Below are positions 28,044-37,345 of a stretch of 57,630 bases of DNA, piece after piece; within the stretch, counting starts at the first letter, position 1; the number at the start of each line of letters is the position of its first letter. Below the pieces are notes generated by a model, which was given only the letters and a program-made list of their open reading frames with translations, made no database searches and was not told where the DNA came from. Origin of the DNA: Bacteroidia bacterium (lineage in GTDB: Bacteria > Bacteroidota > Bacteroidia > UKL13-3). The stretch covers positions 1-57,630 of the forward strand of contig JAIOYZ010000026.1 of assembly GCA_021740845.1 (NCBI GenBank), given 5' to 3'. The translations under genes and the position numbers were made by a program.

Positions 28044-28205
28044 TTTGTTTATTATTAATTTCTACCCGCACACCTTTTCAGATAAGAGCTACTCGAATTA
28101 AGTAGACTTTTTCTATTGGTAATTGGTATTTATTTTTGGTTCAAACCAAACTATTAAATACCACCAACTACTCACCGAAAATTTTGGGTAGGTTTACTAA
28201 AATTA

Positions 28206-28898
28206 TTATTTTGATTCTGTTTCTGGTGAGATAGTTTTATAAACCAATCCGGCCAAGGCTGCACCAATAATTGGCGCTACAATAAATAACCACAATTGTT
28301 CCATTGCCCATCCTCCAGCAAAAATTGCCTGACTAATACTTCTTGCAGGATTAACGGAGGTATTGGTAACTGGAATACTAATTAGGTGAATTAAGGTTAA
28401 GCCCAAACCAATGGCCAATCCCGCAAAACCTGCAGGTGCTTTAGAATGGGCTGCTCCAAGGATGATGAGCAAGAACATAAAGGTCATTACAATTTCTGTA
28501 ACCAAAGCAGAAATCATGCTATAGCCATCTGGAGAATGATCGCCATAGCCATTGGCAGCAAAGCCACCTACTTCAAAGCCTGCTTTTCCACTTGCTATTA
28601 AAAACAAAATACCTGCACCCGACACGGCGCCTAAAATTTGTGCCCCAATATAAGGGAGGAGATCTTTTTTGTCGAAACGATTGCCCATCCAAAGTCCGAT
28701 AGAAACAGCGGGATTTAAATGGCAACCCGAAATGTGACCAATAGCATACGCCATGGTGACTACAGTTAAACCAAAGGCGATGGAAACGCCTACAAAGCCA
28801 ATACCTAATTCTGGATAAGCGGCAGCCAATACAGCGCTACCGCAGCCTCCTAGAACCAACCACATGGTTCCAATAAATTCTGCGACTAAATTTTTCAT
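28206..28898 (-). CDS. aqpZ: Aquaporin Z
   Basis: Water channel of the MIP family, 230 aa, six membrane helices. Both half-helix NPA boxes are visible: [12 protein letters not shown] (about 58-69) and TSVNPARSI (about 182-190). The selectivity-filter Arg follows the second NPA as in AqpZ. Start [18 protein letters not shown] is the classic AqpZ opening. Single-gene unit. Confidence 0.93.
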   Translation of the reverse strand: MKNLVAEFIGTMWLVLGGCGSAVLAAAYPELGIGFVGVSIAFGLTVVTMAYAIGHISGCHLNPAVSIGLWMGNRFDKKDLLPYIGAQILGAVSGAGILFLIASGKAGFEVGGFAANGYGDHSPDGYSMISALVTEIVMTFMFLLIILGAAHSKAPAGFAGLAIGLGLTLIHLISIPVTNTSVNPARSISQAIFAGGWAMEQLWLFIVAPIIGAALAGLVYKTISPETESK

Positions 28899-29286
28899 TT
28901 GTTTTGTTTTTTTGTTTTAGGGTTATAAAGAACTTGTTTGAGTTTTCTTTAGATTCAGTACATGAATTGATTGCTTCTACTGCAAAAAAATCTATGTTTA
29001 TTGGTACCCTAAAATGGATTAATAAAATGAAAATCCACCCACTTCCTATTCCAAACAATTCATTGGATAACTATTCTAGGTTAAACCAAATGTAAAAATT
29101 TGAATAAGAATAACAAGGTAAAATTTTTGCGATGGCTTCAGTATTTGGTGAATAGGCAAAAACTCCTTCTATTTTTCTTTTCACGTTGCTCATTTGAACT
29201 TAGAATAACAGTCTGCTCCAATTACTAAACCAATAATTATTGGAGCAATGGCAATGATTTAGATGAAGATATCTTAACAATAAACA
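28899..29286. other. Non-coding spacer upstream of aqpZ
   Basis: About 390 bp between aqpZ and the terminator of the next unit. AT-rich; no gene, repeat core or clear promoter was recognised. It presumably holds the aqpZ promoter. Confidence 0.4.
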
Positions 29287-29321
29287 AAAAAGGCTATACC
29301 CGGAAGAGTATAGCCTTTGAA
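29287..29321 (-). terminator. Intrinsic terminator of the 29337-30083 lipoprotein gene
   Basis: AAAGGCTATAC and its complement GTATAGCCTTT pair around CCGGAAGA, flanked by an A-run that is a T-run on the minus strand. It sits 15-20 nt past the stop. Confidence 0.75.
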
Positions 29322-29336
29322 AATGTCAGATTGAAA

Positions 29337-30083
29337 TTAGAATCTAAAAGAGGTATTGTAACCAACCAATTTAATGGTAATTATTTCGTCCTTAGATTTT
29401 TTAAGTTTACTTATATCCAAACATTGATTGCTGGTAAAATAAGCTTGGCATAACTCCTCTCTTTTATCAATAAATTTAATTTCATAGGTAATTTCATTGG
29501 GTTTGGTGGTAAGAGGTTTTGCTATTACCTGAAACCTATCTTTTGCAGAATTGCTGCAACCACTAAATCCAAATTTTATGTTAAGGAGCATACCTTCTTG
29601 TTGCGCATCAAGGATGTTTACCATAGCGGCAGAATGGTTTTCATAATCACTTTTTACTTCAATATTTAAGCAATTTCCATTATCTAAAACCTTAATGTAA
29701 TCAATGGTGGCGCGGGTAAAAGGGAAATAAGCCATTTTACAATATATTTCAAAAGAATTGTAATCACCAGTATAATTGGAATAACGCAATTCTACTCGTT
29801 CGCCTTGGTGTAATTCTATTGGCACTAATGATTCAAAAGATTGCGCACAAGGTTGCAACAAAGTGCCGTTGTCTAATTGTATCCATAGTCGGTTGCCATA
29901 GATACTTAATCCACATGCTTGGTAAACAACAGTGCCTTTAAGCACAGCAGGCTCGTTGTTTCCGCCGCCATGTCCGTTGCCACCTTCATGGCCCCACCAA
30001 TCTTTGGTACAGCTGCTAAAACTTAGCCCTAAAATAATAGTAAGAAGCAAAAGTGGCTTCCCGTTTCCTAGTAACTTTTTCAT
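29337..30083 (-). CDS. Lipoprotein with Gly/His-rich linker
   Basis: 248 aa. The signal peptide ends in a lipobox SFSSC (about 24-28), followed by a low-complexity segment GHEGGNGHGGGNNEP that may bind metal or act as a tether. The globular part has paired Cys (YQACGLSIYG, LQPCAQSF, EIYCKMAYF), a pattern of disulfide-stabilised beta proteins of Bacteroidota. It is downstream of the sigma-factor/barrel pair with a 57-bp gap and could be in the same regulon. Confidence 0.72.
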   Translation of the reverse strand: MKKLLGNGKPLLLLTIILGLSFSSCTKDWWGHEGGNGHGGGNNEPAVLKGTVVYQACGLSIYGNRLWIQLDNGTLLQPCAQSFESLVPIELHQGERVELRYSNYTGDYNSFEIYCKMAYFPFTRATIDYIKVLDNGNCLNIEVKSDYENHSAAMVNILDAQQEGMLLNIKFGFSGCSNSAKDRFQVIAKPLTTKPNEITYEIKFIDKREELCQAYFTSNQCLDISKLKKSKDEIITIKLVGYNTSFRF

Positions 30084-30140
30084 AAATAGTTTTGTTTATT
30101 GGTTTATGAATTAGACAGGCTCAAAGTTAATAATGCTGCA

Positions 30141-31499
30141 TTAAAATTTATAAATAAGTCCGGAATATACACCAAAATAAATAGGAGCATTACGTTGTGT
30201 AAACTCTTCTTTATAATATTGCCTCATGTGAAAACGAGCAGTTGGTCCTGCAAAAAGAGAAATACGCCTGCCTAAATTATAATTGACCATTGCAGATACT
30301 TGCACCAAAGGTTGAAAAGCCTTGAAGCGCTTATTCTCTTTGTCGTTTTGTGTGGTATAACTAATTTTATTGTTAATGGTTTCAATTATATAAGTGTTGG
30401 TTTTACTCAGATACTGAAATGCAAGTCCGGATTCAAGCTCTAGGTTCAACTTTTTTGTTCCTAGTTTATAAGAAAGCAAAATAGGCATTTCAAGAAATGT
30501 TAGCGATTGGTCAATCACATTTATTTCATACCCATAGCTGTTTATAAATGACTCTCTTTGGAGAGGCGACGAAGCAATAGTTTGTTGCACAATTGGCTTA
30601 TCAAATTGCACTTGCGTATAGGCTAAGCCTGTTTTAAGAGTATACTTTTGGCGAGTTATACCAAACAAAAAACCTAGACTTAAACAACTCTTTGCCTGCT
30701 CTTGATAATGAATTCCAAACTGCTCCTCTATCAGTTGATTTTCTCCTCCATTATATGCTTTGGTTTGTAACATATATTGGTTGTATACTGTTAGGCCAAA
30801 TGTTAAAGGTTCTTTTACTTTTTCTGTATTGCTTGCAGAAACAATTTCTGGTGTTATAGCTAGTGAATCTGTTAAAGTAAATTCAGGAATTTCTATATTC
30901 TGTTTGAACCCAATGTTGCTGGAATCTATTGTAGGTTTGGAGGATAAAGTTTCGTTGGCAATAAGTTCTTTTGGTTCAGCAATAGCAATGGTTTTAGGCA
31001 GTTTTGTATTTTGCTTTTCTTCTATTTTGCTTTCTATATTGGCTGCAATAAGGCTATGGGTTTCTTTATTTCGGTTTGAACCAAAGGAAGGTTTTTTGAT
31101 TGAAGGAATTTCATTAGAATTAATAGCACTTTTTCCTTCAGTTTTAGTAGGATTTAATTCCTTAGAAACTACGTTTGGTTCAGACCGACCTTGTATTTTT
31201 ATTGCTTTTTTACTGGTGATTTTTGAAGGCTTTTCTGAAGTGTTTTTATTTGTAGTAATAGTGCTAGCAGTGCTTGTTTGTTTGCTAGGCAGCGCAGAAT
31301 TTAGGGGTGGCTGTATGATCCAAAATGCCATGAGACAAGTGCCAAGCAAAAGTGTAAGCGCTGAAATATAAAGTGCAAGGCGCTTGCGTTGTTCTAATTT
31401 GCGCATTGCCAAAATACGATCAAATGCAGAGGTTTGAGGATTTAGCACAAACTCCTTTGCCCGATTTTGAAGTATTTCTGAAAATTTATTTTCCTGCAT
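30141..31499 (-). CDS. Inner-membrane/outer-membrane barrel protein paired with an ECF sigma factor
   Basis: I start at MQENKFSEIL (31499), overlapping the sigma gene by 14 nt. About 40 cytoplasmic residues (KLEQRKR before the membrane) lead to one membrane helix (LALYISALTLLLGTCLMAFW, ~40-60). A ~170-residue Ser/Thr/Lys linker follows, and the last ~220 residues have alternating aromatic strands ending in YFGVYSGLIYKF, like a PorT/OMP_b-brl beta-barrel with a terminal Phe. The position suggests an anti-sigma-like partner. The combination of cytoplasmic tail and barrel-like domain in one chain is notable. Confidence 0.72.
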   Translation of the reverse strand: MQENKFSEILQNRAKEFVLNPQTSAFDRILAMRKLEQRKRLALYISALTLLLGTCLMAFWIIQPPLNSALPSKQTSTASTITTNKNTSEKPSKITSKKAIKIQGRSEPNVVSKELNPTKTEGKSAINSNEIPSIKKPSFGSNRNKETHSLIAANIESKIEEKQNTKLPKTIAIAEPKELIANETLSSKPTIDSSNIGFKQNIEIPEFTLTDSLAITPEIVSASNTEKVKEPLTFGLTVYNQYMLQTKAYNGGENQLIEEQFGIHYQEQAKSCLSLGFLFGITRQKYTLKTGLAYTQVQFDKPIVQQTIASSPLQRESFINSYGYEINVIDQSLTFLEMPILLSYKLGTKKLNLELESGLAFQYLSKTNTYIIETINNKISYTTQNDKENKRFKAFQPLVQVSAMVNYNLGRRISLFAGPTARFHMRQYYKEEFTQRNAPIYFGVYSGLIYKF

Positions 31500-32073
31500 A
31501 TTTATTGGTATCAAATCCGAGACTAATTAATTTCTTTTCGAGCAAGGCTTTTGCTCTTACAAACTGAGAACGCGAGGTGCTTTCTGTGATGTTTAATTCG
31601 GCAGCAATTTCTTTGTGCGAATAGCCTTCTATGGCAAACATATTGAGCACAATTCTATAGCCGGTTGGCAATTCCTGAATGCAGTTCATGAGCAGTTTTA
31701 AATCTATTTGGTGCAATTGCTCTACTACAAAATTGTGGTTTTCTGTAAGGGTTTCTATATCGCTTTCCCATTTTACTTTTTCGTTGGCTTTTAAATAATT
31801 GAGGGCTGTATTAATTACCACTCTGATGAGCCAGGTAGATAGGCTAGATTGGAATCTGAATTTAGAAAGGTTGTTAAATATTTTAACGAACCCCAACTGC
31901 ACAATTTCATGTGCATCGTCTTCCGAATTAGCATATCTATAACTTACGCCTAAGAGCATAGGGGAGTAGTGCTCAAAAAGTATTTTCTGAGCACCCACAT
32001 CATTCTTCATGCATCGCTGCACTAATTCCTGATCGGTTATTCCCGATTTTTTATGCTTCAAATAGAGTGGCAA
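31486..32073 (-). CDS. ECF RNA polymerase sigma factor
   Basis: 195 aa sigma-70 family protein. Region 2 spans LFEHYSPMLLGVSYRYANSE and the following WLIRVVINTALNYL. Region 4 spans ELPTGYRIVLNMFAIEGYSH and KEIAAELNITESTSRSQFVRAK, a helix-turn-helix. It overlaps the membrane/barrel gene, a common ECF arrangement. Likely controls its own operon in response to an envelope signal. Confidence 0.9.
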   Translation of the reverse strand: MPLYLKHKKSGITDQELVQRCMKNDVGAQKILFEHYSPMLLGVSYRYANSEDDAHEIVQLGFVKIFNNLSKFRFQSSLSTWLIRVVINTALNYLKANEKVKWESDIETLTENHNFVVEQLHQIDLKLLMNCIQELPTGYRIVLNMFAIEGYSHKEIAAELNITESTSRSQFVRAKALLEKKLISLGFDTNKYAGK

Positions 32074-32168
32074 TTTTTATTCTCAATATGTATTAGACAG
32101 ATGCAAGATAGAAAACGCTGCATCCTTTTTTAGAAGATAGCTGTTGGCCTTTAGCTGGATTTTGATTT

Positions 32169-32540
32169 GAGTGATGTTTTTTGTCGATGGGTAGGTTGGT
32201 CTTTGGGAGTTGGTCTTTGGTCTTTGGTAGAATTTTGTTATGAGTGATGTTTTTTGTCGATGGGTAGGTAGGTCTTTGGGGGTTGGTCTTTAGTCTTTGG
32301 TAGAATTTGCTTTGAGTGATGTTTTTTGTTGATGGGTAGGTAGGTCTTTGGGGGTTGGTCTTTGGTCTTTGGTAGAATTTTGTTATGAGTGATGTTTTTT
32401 GTTGATGGGTAGGTAGGTCTTTGGGGGTTGGTCTTTGGTCTTTGGTAGAATTTGCTTTGAGTGATGTTTTTTGTTGATGGGTAGGTAGGTCTTTGGGGGT
32501 TGGTCTTTAGTCTTTGGTAGAATTTGCTTTGAGTGAAAAT
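32169..32540. repeat. Tandem repeat, five copies of a 72-73 bp unit
   Basis: GAGTGATGTTTTTTG begins units at 32169, 32242, 32314, 32387 and 32459, with a sixth partial GAGTGA at 32531. Each unit also holds GATGGGTAGGTAGGTCTTTG and TTGGTCTTTGGTAGAATTT. The first copies carry CG where later ones carry TG. No reading frame runs through it. The unit is built from the same GGTCTTTGGG phrase as the spacers near 23 kb. Confidence 0.9.
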
Positions 32541-32631
32541 TTCTTATTTTTGAGTTAGAGTAAGATTACAGGCAGGTGTTTTGAAAATATCAACAAGAAA
32601 AAAATTAACATCAGACAATTAAACAAGATTT

Positions 32632-34359
32632 ATGAAAAAGATATTAAGTTCATTAATTGCATTTATTTTAATTGTACAAACTTTTTTAAATGCCCAAACA
32701 CATCAAATTAAGACAGATGTTTATTTTGGCATGAATTATCAAGCGGGAGAACCCTGCTATTATAATAATGGAAGTGGCTGTAGATTGTATAAATTATCAC
32801 TTGAAATAATACGAAGTGAGCAGACGGGTATACAATCAATTAGCGTCTATGGAGACTCATTAAAACAGGTTTTACCCGACAATATTCCATGTGTTACTGC
32901 AGGGTTAAATAGCGATGCTAATCTTATTGGGTTTATGGCTACTGGTAGTTTCAATTCTTTTTCTGCAGGGAAACTATATGTTTATAATAAAACTAATAAT
33001 TCCTACACATTAGTTTCAAATGGTTCCTATTTATCGAATCAAAATGGGTCATGGATAAAATGGTTAAATGATTCGTCGTGTTTGTACACAAGCGTTAATT
33101 ATTGCCCCACAATGAACACCTTACCTGGTTGTGGAACAAGTTTTACCAATAGATTTGATGATTTACGTACAGCTACAGGAAATTTTAAAACTGGAACTAT
33201 AAATTCTCACAATATTGTTTTGGGTGAAATAAATAATATTACCAATCTAAATTCAAAAGTGAGCTCTGGGCAAGACGCGTCAGTTAATCCAATTGATAAG
33301 AATAAGATTGCCTTCCACAGCACCTCTATTGATGGTTATCCCTTTAATGGTGGCAATAATCTTTCTCCCTTTAATATTGGGCAAACTAATATTTTTCAGG
33401 ATCCAAATGGAGATGCCGACCCTAAACCTGTAGTTTTTGATATTACGAGTTCATCTAAAAACAACCTTATAGACAGTTTAGTTTCTGGTACAAATTATTG
33501 GCTTTTTGATTTAGAAAGTGCTAAAATAAATTCTTTGGTACATTTACATTGGTCTCCTGATGGAAGTATTGTTGCTGGCAATGAGCAAAACACAAACAAA
33601 TACACACCATACATGGAATGCGTAAATAATCCAGGTGTGCAAATTAGCAGTCCAACACAATGTTCTAACTCCTCAAAAAAAGTAACTTTTGAAAGGGTGT
33701 ATGGATTTGAACAAGTTGGAAATACCTATAAAAACATTATGCGAACAATTGATGAAAGTTTACCATTGTTTAAACCATTACCTCCAGCTCAACTTCCTAA
33801 TTCAAATACGTATTTTAATCCCAGCACTGACTTATGCAGTTCGTATCGTACAAAATACATTGAATTCTGCGGCTCAAATAAAACCATTTTGGCTACTGTA
33901 ATGTGCAATAATGCAACAGGAAACCAAAACCCTTTCTCAAGGATTATGCTTATTGACTTTACTTTGGTTAATAATCCATATTATTTTGATTTAACAGGTT
34001 GGATAGAGCAAAATTATCCAACATGGCAGCCTGGAGAAGCACACGGTTTTTCTACTACCAGTCATATAATTTCCGACACATTATTACAAACAACTTCTGT
34101 TATAGAAAATATAAACAACAATATTATTTTATATCCAAACCCTTCGATTAATTCAGTTAATATTCAGTCTAAGTATGATTTTACAAATGCAGAAATAAAT
34201 ATTTATACATCGGTAGGTCAAAATATAAGAAGAATTACTGGTATTAACGAGCAAAACATAAGCATTTCAACATCCGATTTGCCGAACGGCATATACTTTT
34301 TAATATTGACAAATGAAGGCTCAAAGTTTATTGAAAAAATAATTATCAAAAGAGAATAG
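32632..34359 (+). CDS. T9SS-exported protein with C-terminal sorting domain
   Basis: 575 aa with a signal peptide (MKKILSSLIAFILIVQTFLNAQ). The middle part (about 20-480) shows WD/kelch-like phrases such as IKWLNDSSCLYT and HLHWSPDGSIVAGNE, suggesting a beta-propeller. The last ~75 residues are a type A T9SS sorting domain (ILYPNPSINSVNIQS ... LPNGIYFLILTNEG ... KIIIKRE). Likely surface-displayed or secreted. It lies just left of the cassette array, which starts 5 bp after its stop. Confidence 0.85.
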   Translation: MKKILSSLIAFILIVQTFLNAQTHQIKTDVYFGMNYQAGEPCYYNNGSGCRLYKLSLEIIRSEQTGIQSISVYGDSLKQVLPDNIPCVTAGLNSDANLIGFMATGSFNSFSAGKLYVYNKTNNSYTLVSNGSYLSNQNGSWIKWLNDSSCLYTSVNYCPTMNTLPGCGTSFTNRFDDLRTATGNFKTGTINSHNIVLGEINNITNLNSKVSSGQDASVNPIDKNKIAFHSTSIDGYPFNGGNNLSPFNIGQTNIFQDPNGDADPKPVVFDITSSSKNNLIDSLVSGTNYWLFDLESAKINSLVHLHWSPDGSIVAGNEQNTNKYTPYMECVNNPGVQISSPTQCSNSSKKVTFERVYGFEQVGNTYKNIMRTIDESLPLFKPLPPAQLPNSNTYFNPSTDLCSSYRTKYIEFCGSNKTILATVMCNNATGNQNPFSRIMLIDFTLVNNPYYFDLTGWIEQNYPTWQPGEAHGFSTTSHIISDTLLQTTSVIENINNNIILYPNPSINSVNIQSKYDFTNAEINIYTSVGQNIRRITGINEQNISISTSDLPNGIYFLILTNEGSKFIEKIIIKRE

Positions 34360-34363
34360 TACC

Positions 34364-34699
34364 AGCCGATAGTCTAGTAACACAGGGGATTTCGCCCCTA
34401 CTTCCTCCTAATGGTGCTGAGCATAGTTGAAGTAGAACTTTGCCTCGCAGAACCGCGATCTTTGACTTGAACCTCTCGTTTCACACAGCTTGCCTTGTCA
34501 TTTGATGAGGGGTCTTCAGAATCTACTCTTAATATAATTGCAAACCGAGTGGTTTGATGCCAATGTGCAAATATGTAATTTTTCCTTTCCACTTTTTATA
34601 AATATGTATATCAACTATTTTTCAGGCCATCGCCATATCGCATAAAATACCCTATTTTCTAGTTGCAAAACGTGGTTTTTAGATAGAATGAGGTTATCG
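34364..34699 (+). repeat. attC-like cassette junction 1 (type A left arm)
   Basis: The left edge GCCGATAGT is complementary to the right-edge core GTTATCGGC at 34693. Left arm type A contains GTAACACAGGGGATTTCGCC, with AGGGG/CCCCT able to pair. The right ~90 bp is the arm common to all junctions, including CAACTATTTTTCAGGCCATC and TTGCAAAACGTGGTTTTTAG, ending at the GTTATCG core. It is the first junction of the array. Confidence 0.65.
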
Positions 34700-34751
34700 G
34701 CATTCAATGGTAGAACTGAAACATAAACAAATTAACACTTTACTTTGCTCT

Positions 34752-35441
34752 ATGAAAATCCAGATGATTTTACTTTGCCTACTTTTCTCCAATGCAATAG
34801 CTTTTGCAGATGGACCTATTTATATCCCAATTCAACTTTTAATTGAAACCAAAAGTGGTGAAAAAATGGTTGCCTGGATAGATTATATGATTCAAAACGA
34901 CATGAATGAAATAGACTCTGTAAAACAGGAAGGCTATTTAAAAAAATACTTGGATGGTCAAAACTGCATTGATAGTTTCAACTGCTTTGAATACTATAGA
35001 TACATGGTTCATTATTCGCTTGAATTTTTTGATGATAAGAAACAACGGATTAAATATGAATCATTCACTAAATTGGAATTGGGCAATTTGTCAAATCGAG
35101 AAATAAGAAATGTGAGCGTTTTACAGGTGGATGATGAAAGAAAAAAGTGGAATGATACGAACACAGTTTATTTTATGTCCATCGAAAATCAAATTGATGT
35201 CTGTGATACTTTATGGATGAAGAAAGAACCTATACAGAGATTTACTTTTAATGGGGATGCTTGTTCTTTTAAACTTATTGTACATGAAAGAAATTCCAAA
35301 ACCGATGCATTGGTTAAGGAACTCAAAAAGCTTGAAATGCAATTACTCAATGACCCCGCCCGGGATGAAAAAATGCTAATACGGCTGCAGAAAATAAAAG
35401 GTTTAAAAGTAATCGTACTAGTCCCGCCTTGCTTATGTTAA
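34752..35441 (+). CDS. Cassette 1: secreted protein of unknown family
   Basis: 229 aa starting at MKIQMILLCLLFSNAIAFAD, a signal peptide; an in-frame ATG at 34707 would add 15 residues ahead of it and is less likely. The mature protein is acidic and has Cys pairs (GQNCIDSFNCFEYY). It ends PPCLC. No family recognised. It is the sole gene of its cassette, without an obvious promoter, and only 59 nt follow the core. Confidence 0.65.
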   Translation: MKIQMILLCLLFSNAIAFADGPIYIPIQLLIETKSGEKMVAWIDYMIQNDMNEIDSVKQEGYLKKYLDGQNCIDSFNCFEYYRYMVHYSLEFFDDKKQRIKYESFTKLELGNLSNREIRNVSVLQVDDERKKWNDTNTVYFMSIENQIDVCDTLWMKKEPIQRFTFNGDACSFKLIVHERNSKTDALVKELKKLEMQLLNDPARDEKMLIRLQKIKGLKVIVLVPPCLC

Positions 35442-35481
35442 AATGAATAGATCCTTTCATGACTTATTCCGGTCAGATTAC

Positions 35482-35853
35482 TAAACTTCCGCTAATCGAG
35501 TAACACAGGGGATTTCGCCCCTATTTCCTAACACTCGTGCTGAGCATAGTCGAAGTAAAACTGTACCTCGCAGAAACGGGATCTTTGACTTGAACCTCTC
35601 GCTTCACACAGCTTGTCTCGTCGGTTGACGAGGGGTCTTCAGAATCTACTCATAATATAATTGCAAACCGAGTGGTTTGTTGCCAATGTGCAAACAAGTA
35701 AATTTTCCTTTCCACTTTAGCCATGACCACCTAATTTTCTTAAATAACTTCAACCCAACTATTTTTCAGGCCATCGCCATATCGCATAAAAATACCCTAT
35801 TTTCGAGTTGCAAAACGTAGTTTTTAGATAGATTGGCGTTAGCGGTAAGTTTA
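35482..35853 (+). repeat. attC-like cassette junction 2 (type A left arm)
   Basis: The left edge TAAACTTCCGCTAAT pairs with the right edge GTTAGCGGTAAGTTTA at 35838 (14 of 16 with one gap). The type A left arm is about 90% identical to junction 1 over ~200 bp. The common right arm ends at the GTTAGCG core. Confidence 0.68.
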
Positions 35854-35893
35854 GACGACATCTCCAGCTAAACTATATTGCAAATATTGGCAT

Positions 35894-36469
35894 ATGAAAA
35901 TTGTTAAGAAAAATATATCAACTTCTATTCTTGCTGACATTCAAAAGCAAAAAGAACAGCTAAAGAAAAAAGCACTTAGCGACGGAATAATTATTGGAGT
36001 ACTGACATTCTTTGGACTAATAGTTTTACTGCTTATTTGTGAAAAGTTCGGACTAATAATCCCATCAATATATTCTAAACCTGTATTAATTGGACTTTCA
36101 ATTTTCATTGCTTTAGTTTACTATTCAAAAAGACTTCTTAAAATGAAAACTCATGACATTTCAAATAAAGAGGTAAAGCAATATTCATTCAATATTACCG
36201 ACTTTCATTGCGAAGTAATTTCAAACACCGAGTTTGTTATTTATGCTTGTAAAACGAAAGACAATAAGACTCTTGTTTTTCAGACATCTCAACTAGCCAC
36301 AGACAATTTATTTGACACAATTATTATTGAAATATTGAATGACAAAATTGTTAATTTAAAAAACTATTCAACTGGCAAGACAGTCAAAAAACATAACATG
36401 ACAATGCAACTCTTGAACAATTATAAAGAGGAGTTTTATTTATTAGAAATGGACTTTCACAACCTTTGA
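35894..36469 (+). CDS. Cassette 2: two-helix membrane protein
   Basis: 191 aa. A basic N-terminus (~30 residues, Lys-rich) leads into two membrane helices (about 36-60 and 66-82), then a soluble C-terminal domain with YSFNITDFHCEVISNTEFVI. No family recognised. Small membrane proteins of unknown role are common cargo of integron cassettes. No own promoter seen; 56 nt after the core. Confidence 0.68.
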   Translation: MKIVKKNISTSILADIQKQKEQLKKKALSDGIIIGVLTFFGLIVLLLICEKFGLIIPSIYSKPVLIGLSIFIALVYYSKRLLKMKTHDISNKEVKQYSFNITDFHCEVISNTEFVIYACKTKDNKTLVFQTSQLATDNLFDTIIIEILNDKIVNLKNYSTGKTVKKHNMTMQLLNNYKEEFYLLEMDFHNL

Positions 36470-36490
36470 CTAACAACATTACGACACCAG

Positions 36491-36774
36491 TTAAACCTAC
36501 TGCTAACAGATAAAGATTCGAAGCGGCCGGAGGACGCACTTTGAACCCTGTGTTGAGCGGAACCACGCTCAGGTTTGGGGCTTTTCGGCCATTAAACTTC
36601 GTTGGCCGAAGCTTTAGCGAAGGACTAATTTTATGGGGTTTGTGTTTTAATTTTAAGCCACCCAATTTTTATAAATATGTATAACAACTATTTTTCAAGC
36701 CTTCGCCATATCATTTAAAAAATCCCCTATTTTCGAGTTGCAAATCGTGGTTTTTAGACAGACTGACGTTATGC
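36491..36774 (+). repeat. attC-like cassette junction 3 (type C left arm)
   Basis: The left edge TAAACCTACTGCTAAC (ends 36507) is complementary, 14 of 16, to the start of its own cassette at 35838. Left arm type C has ACGCACTTTGAACCC and GTTGAGCGGAACCACGCTCA. The common right arm ends at the GTTATGC core (36768). Confidence 0.66.
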
Positions 36775-36856
36775 TCAATGCTAGGTGGGCAAAAAGCGTT
36801 GAAACCAAAATCTGTCTCTTAATAAAATTAAGGACAATTATTGGTATATTTGACTT

Positions 36857-37121
36857 GTGGCAAAACAAACAAAATATCATTTAGGAGTTGAAATTGACAA
36901 ACTAACAAATAGTATTGTAAATACCATTTCAGGTGATAGTTTCCCCACAGACGTTCACCCAATTTCAAAAGTTGATTTAAAAAACATCAACAAGAATAAA
37001 GGTTGGCTATTTAATTGGGCAGATGAATATAAACTTACTGACCGACGTGTTTTCAAGTTAACAAATGGTAATATTCCCAAAAGAAGCCTTAAAACTTATT
37101 AAAAAATATTTTCCAATTTAA
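36857..37121 (+). pseudogene. Cassette 3: internally deleted toxin-like gene (GNAT-type look)
   Basis: GTG start. Residues 1-73 (MAKQTKYHLGVEIDKLTNSI ... EYKLTDRRVFKLTNG) match, from memory, the N-terminus of a Bacteroidota protein of about 160-180 aa found in two-gene units with a ~60-aa partner. Right after this the sequence jumps to ALKLIKKYFPI-stop in another frame, which reads like the C-terminus of the same family. A central block was therefore deleted and the frame shifted; the present frame closes after 81 codons at 37102. The family assignment is recall, not search. Confidence 0.5.
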
Positions 37122-37132
37122 AAACATTTAAC

Positions 37133-37312
37133 ATGGGATACATCAAAGAACCTGCAGGAATTGACTTCGTGGTTGACTCAACACCATTAACTATTGAGGA
37201 CAGAACAAAAATAAGTGAAATTATTGCATACTATAAAGCGACTGGACGAAAAAAAATATTGGCAACCACAACTAGACGAACTAAGATAAAAACTAAGATA
37301 GTGGTTACCTAA
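37133..37312 (+). CDS. Cassette 3: intact 59-aa partner (antitoxin-like)
   Basis: ATG at 37133 to TAA at 37312; starts MGYIKEPAGIDFVVDSTPLT and ends with a Lys/Arg/Thr-rich tail. It is 11 nt downstream of the broken gene's original end. Short basic proteins with this GYIKEP opening follow the larger gene in Bacteroidota two-gene units; an antitoxin or DNA-binding role is inferred. The survival of this gene with a wrecked partner fits loss of a toxin. Confidence 0.55.
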   Translation: MGYIKEPAGIDFVVDSTPLTIEDRTKISEIIAYYKATGRKKILATTTRRTKIKTKIVVT

Positions 37313-37345
37313 ATAAAAAGTATTTCAATAACCAAATAAGTACTT

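Noticed and set aside
32169-32540. CRISPR array
   Set aside because: Whole 73-bp units repeat; there are no unique spacers between short repeats and no cas genes.
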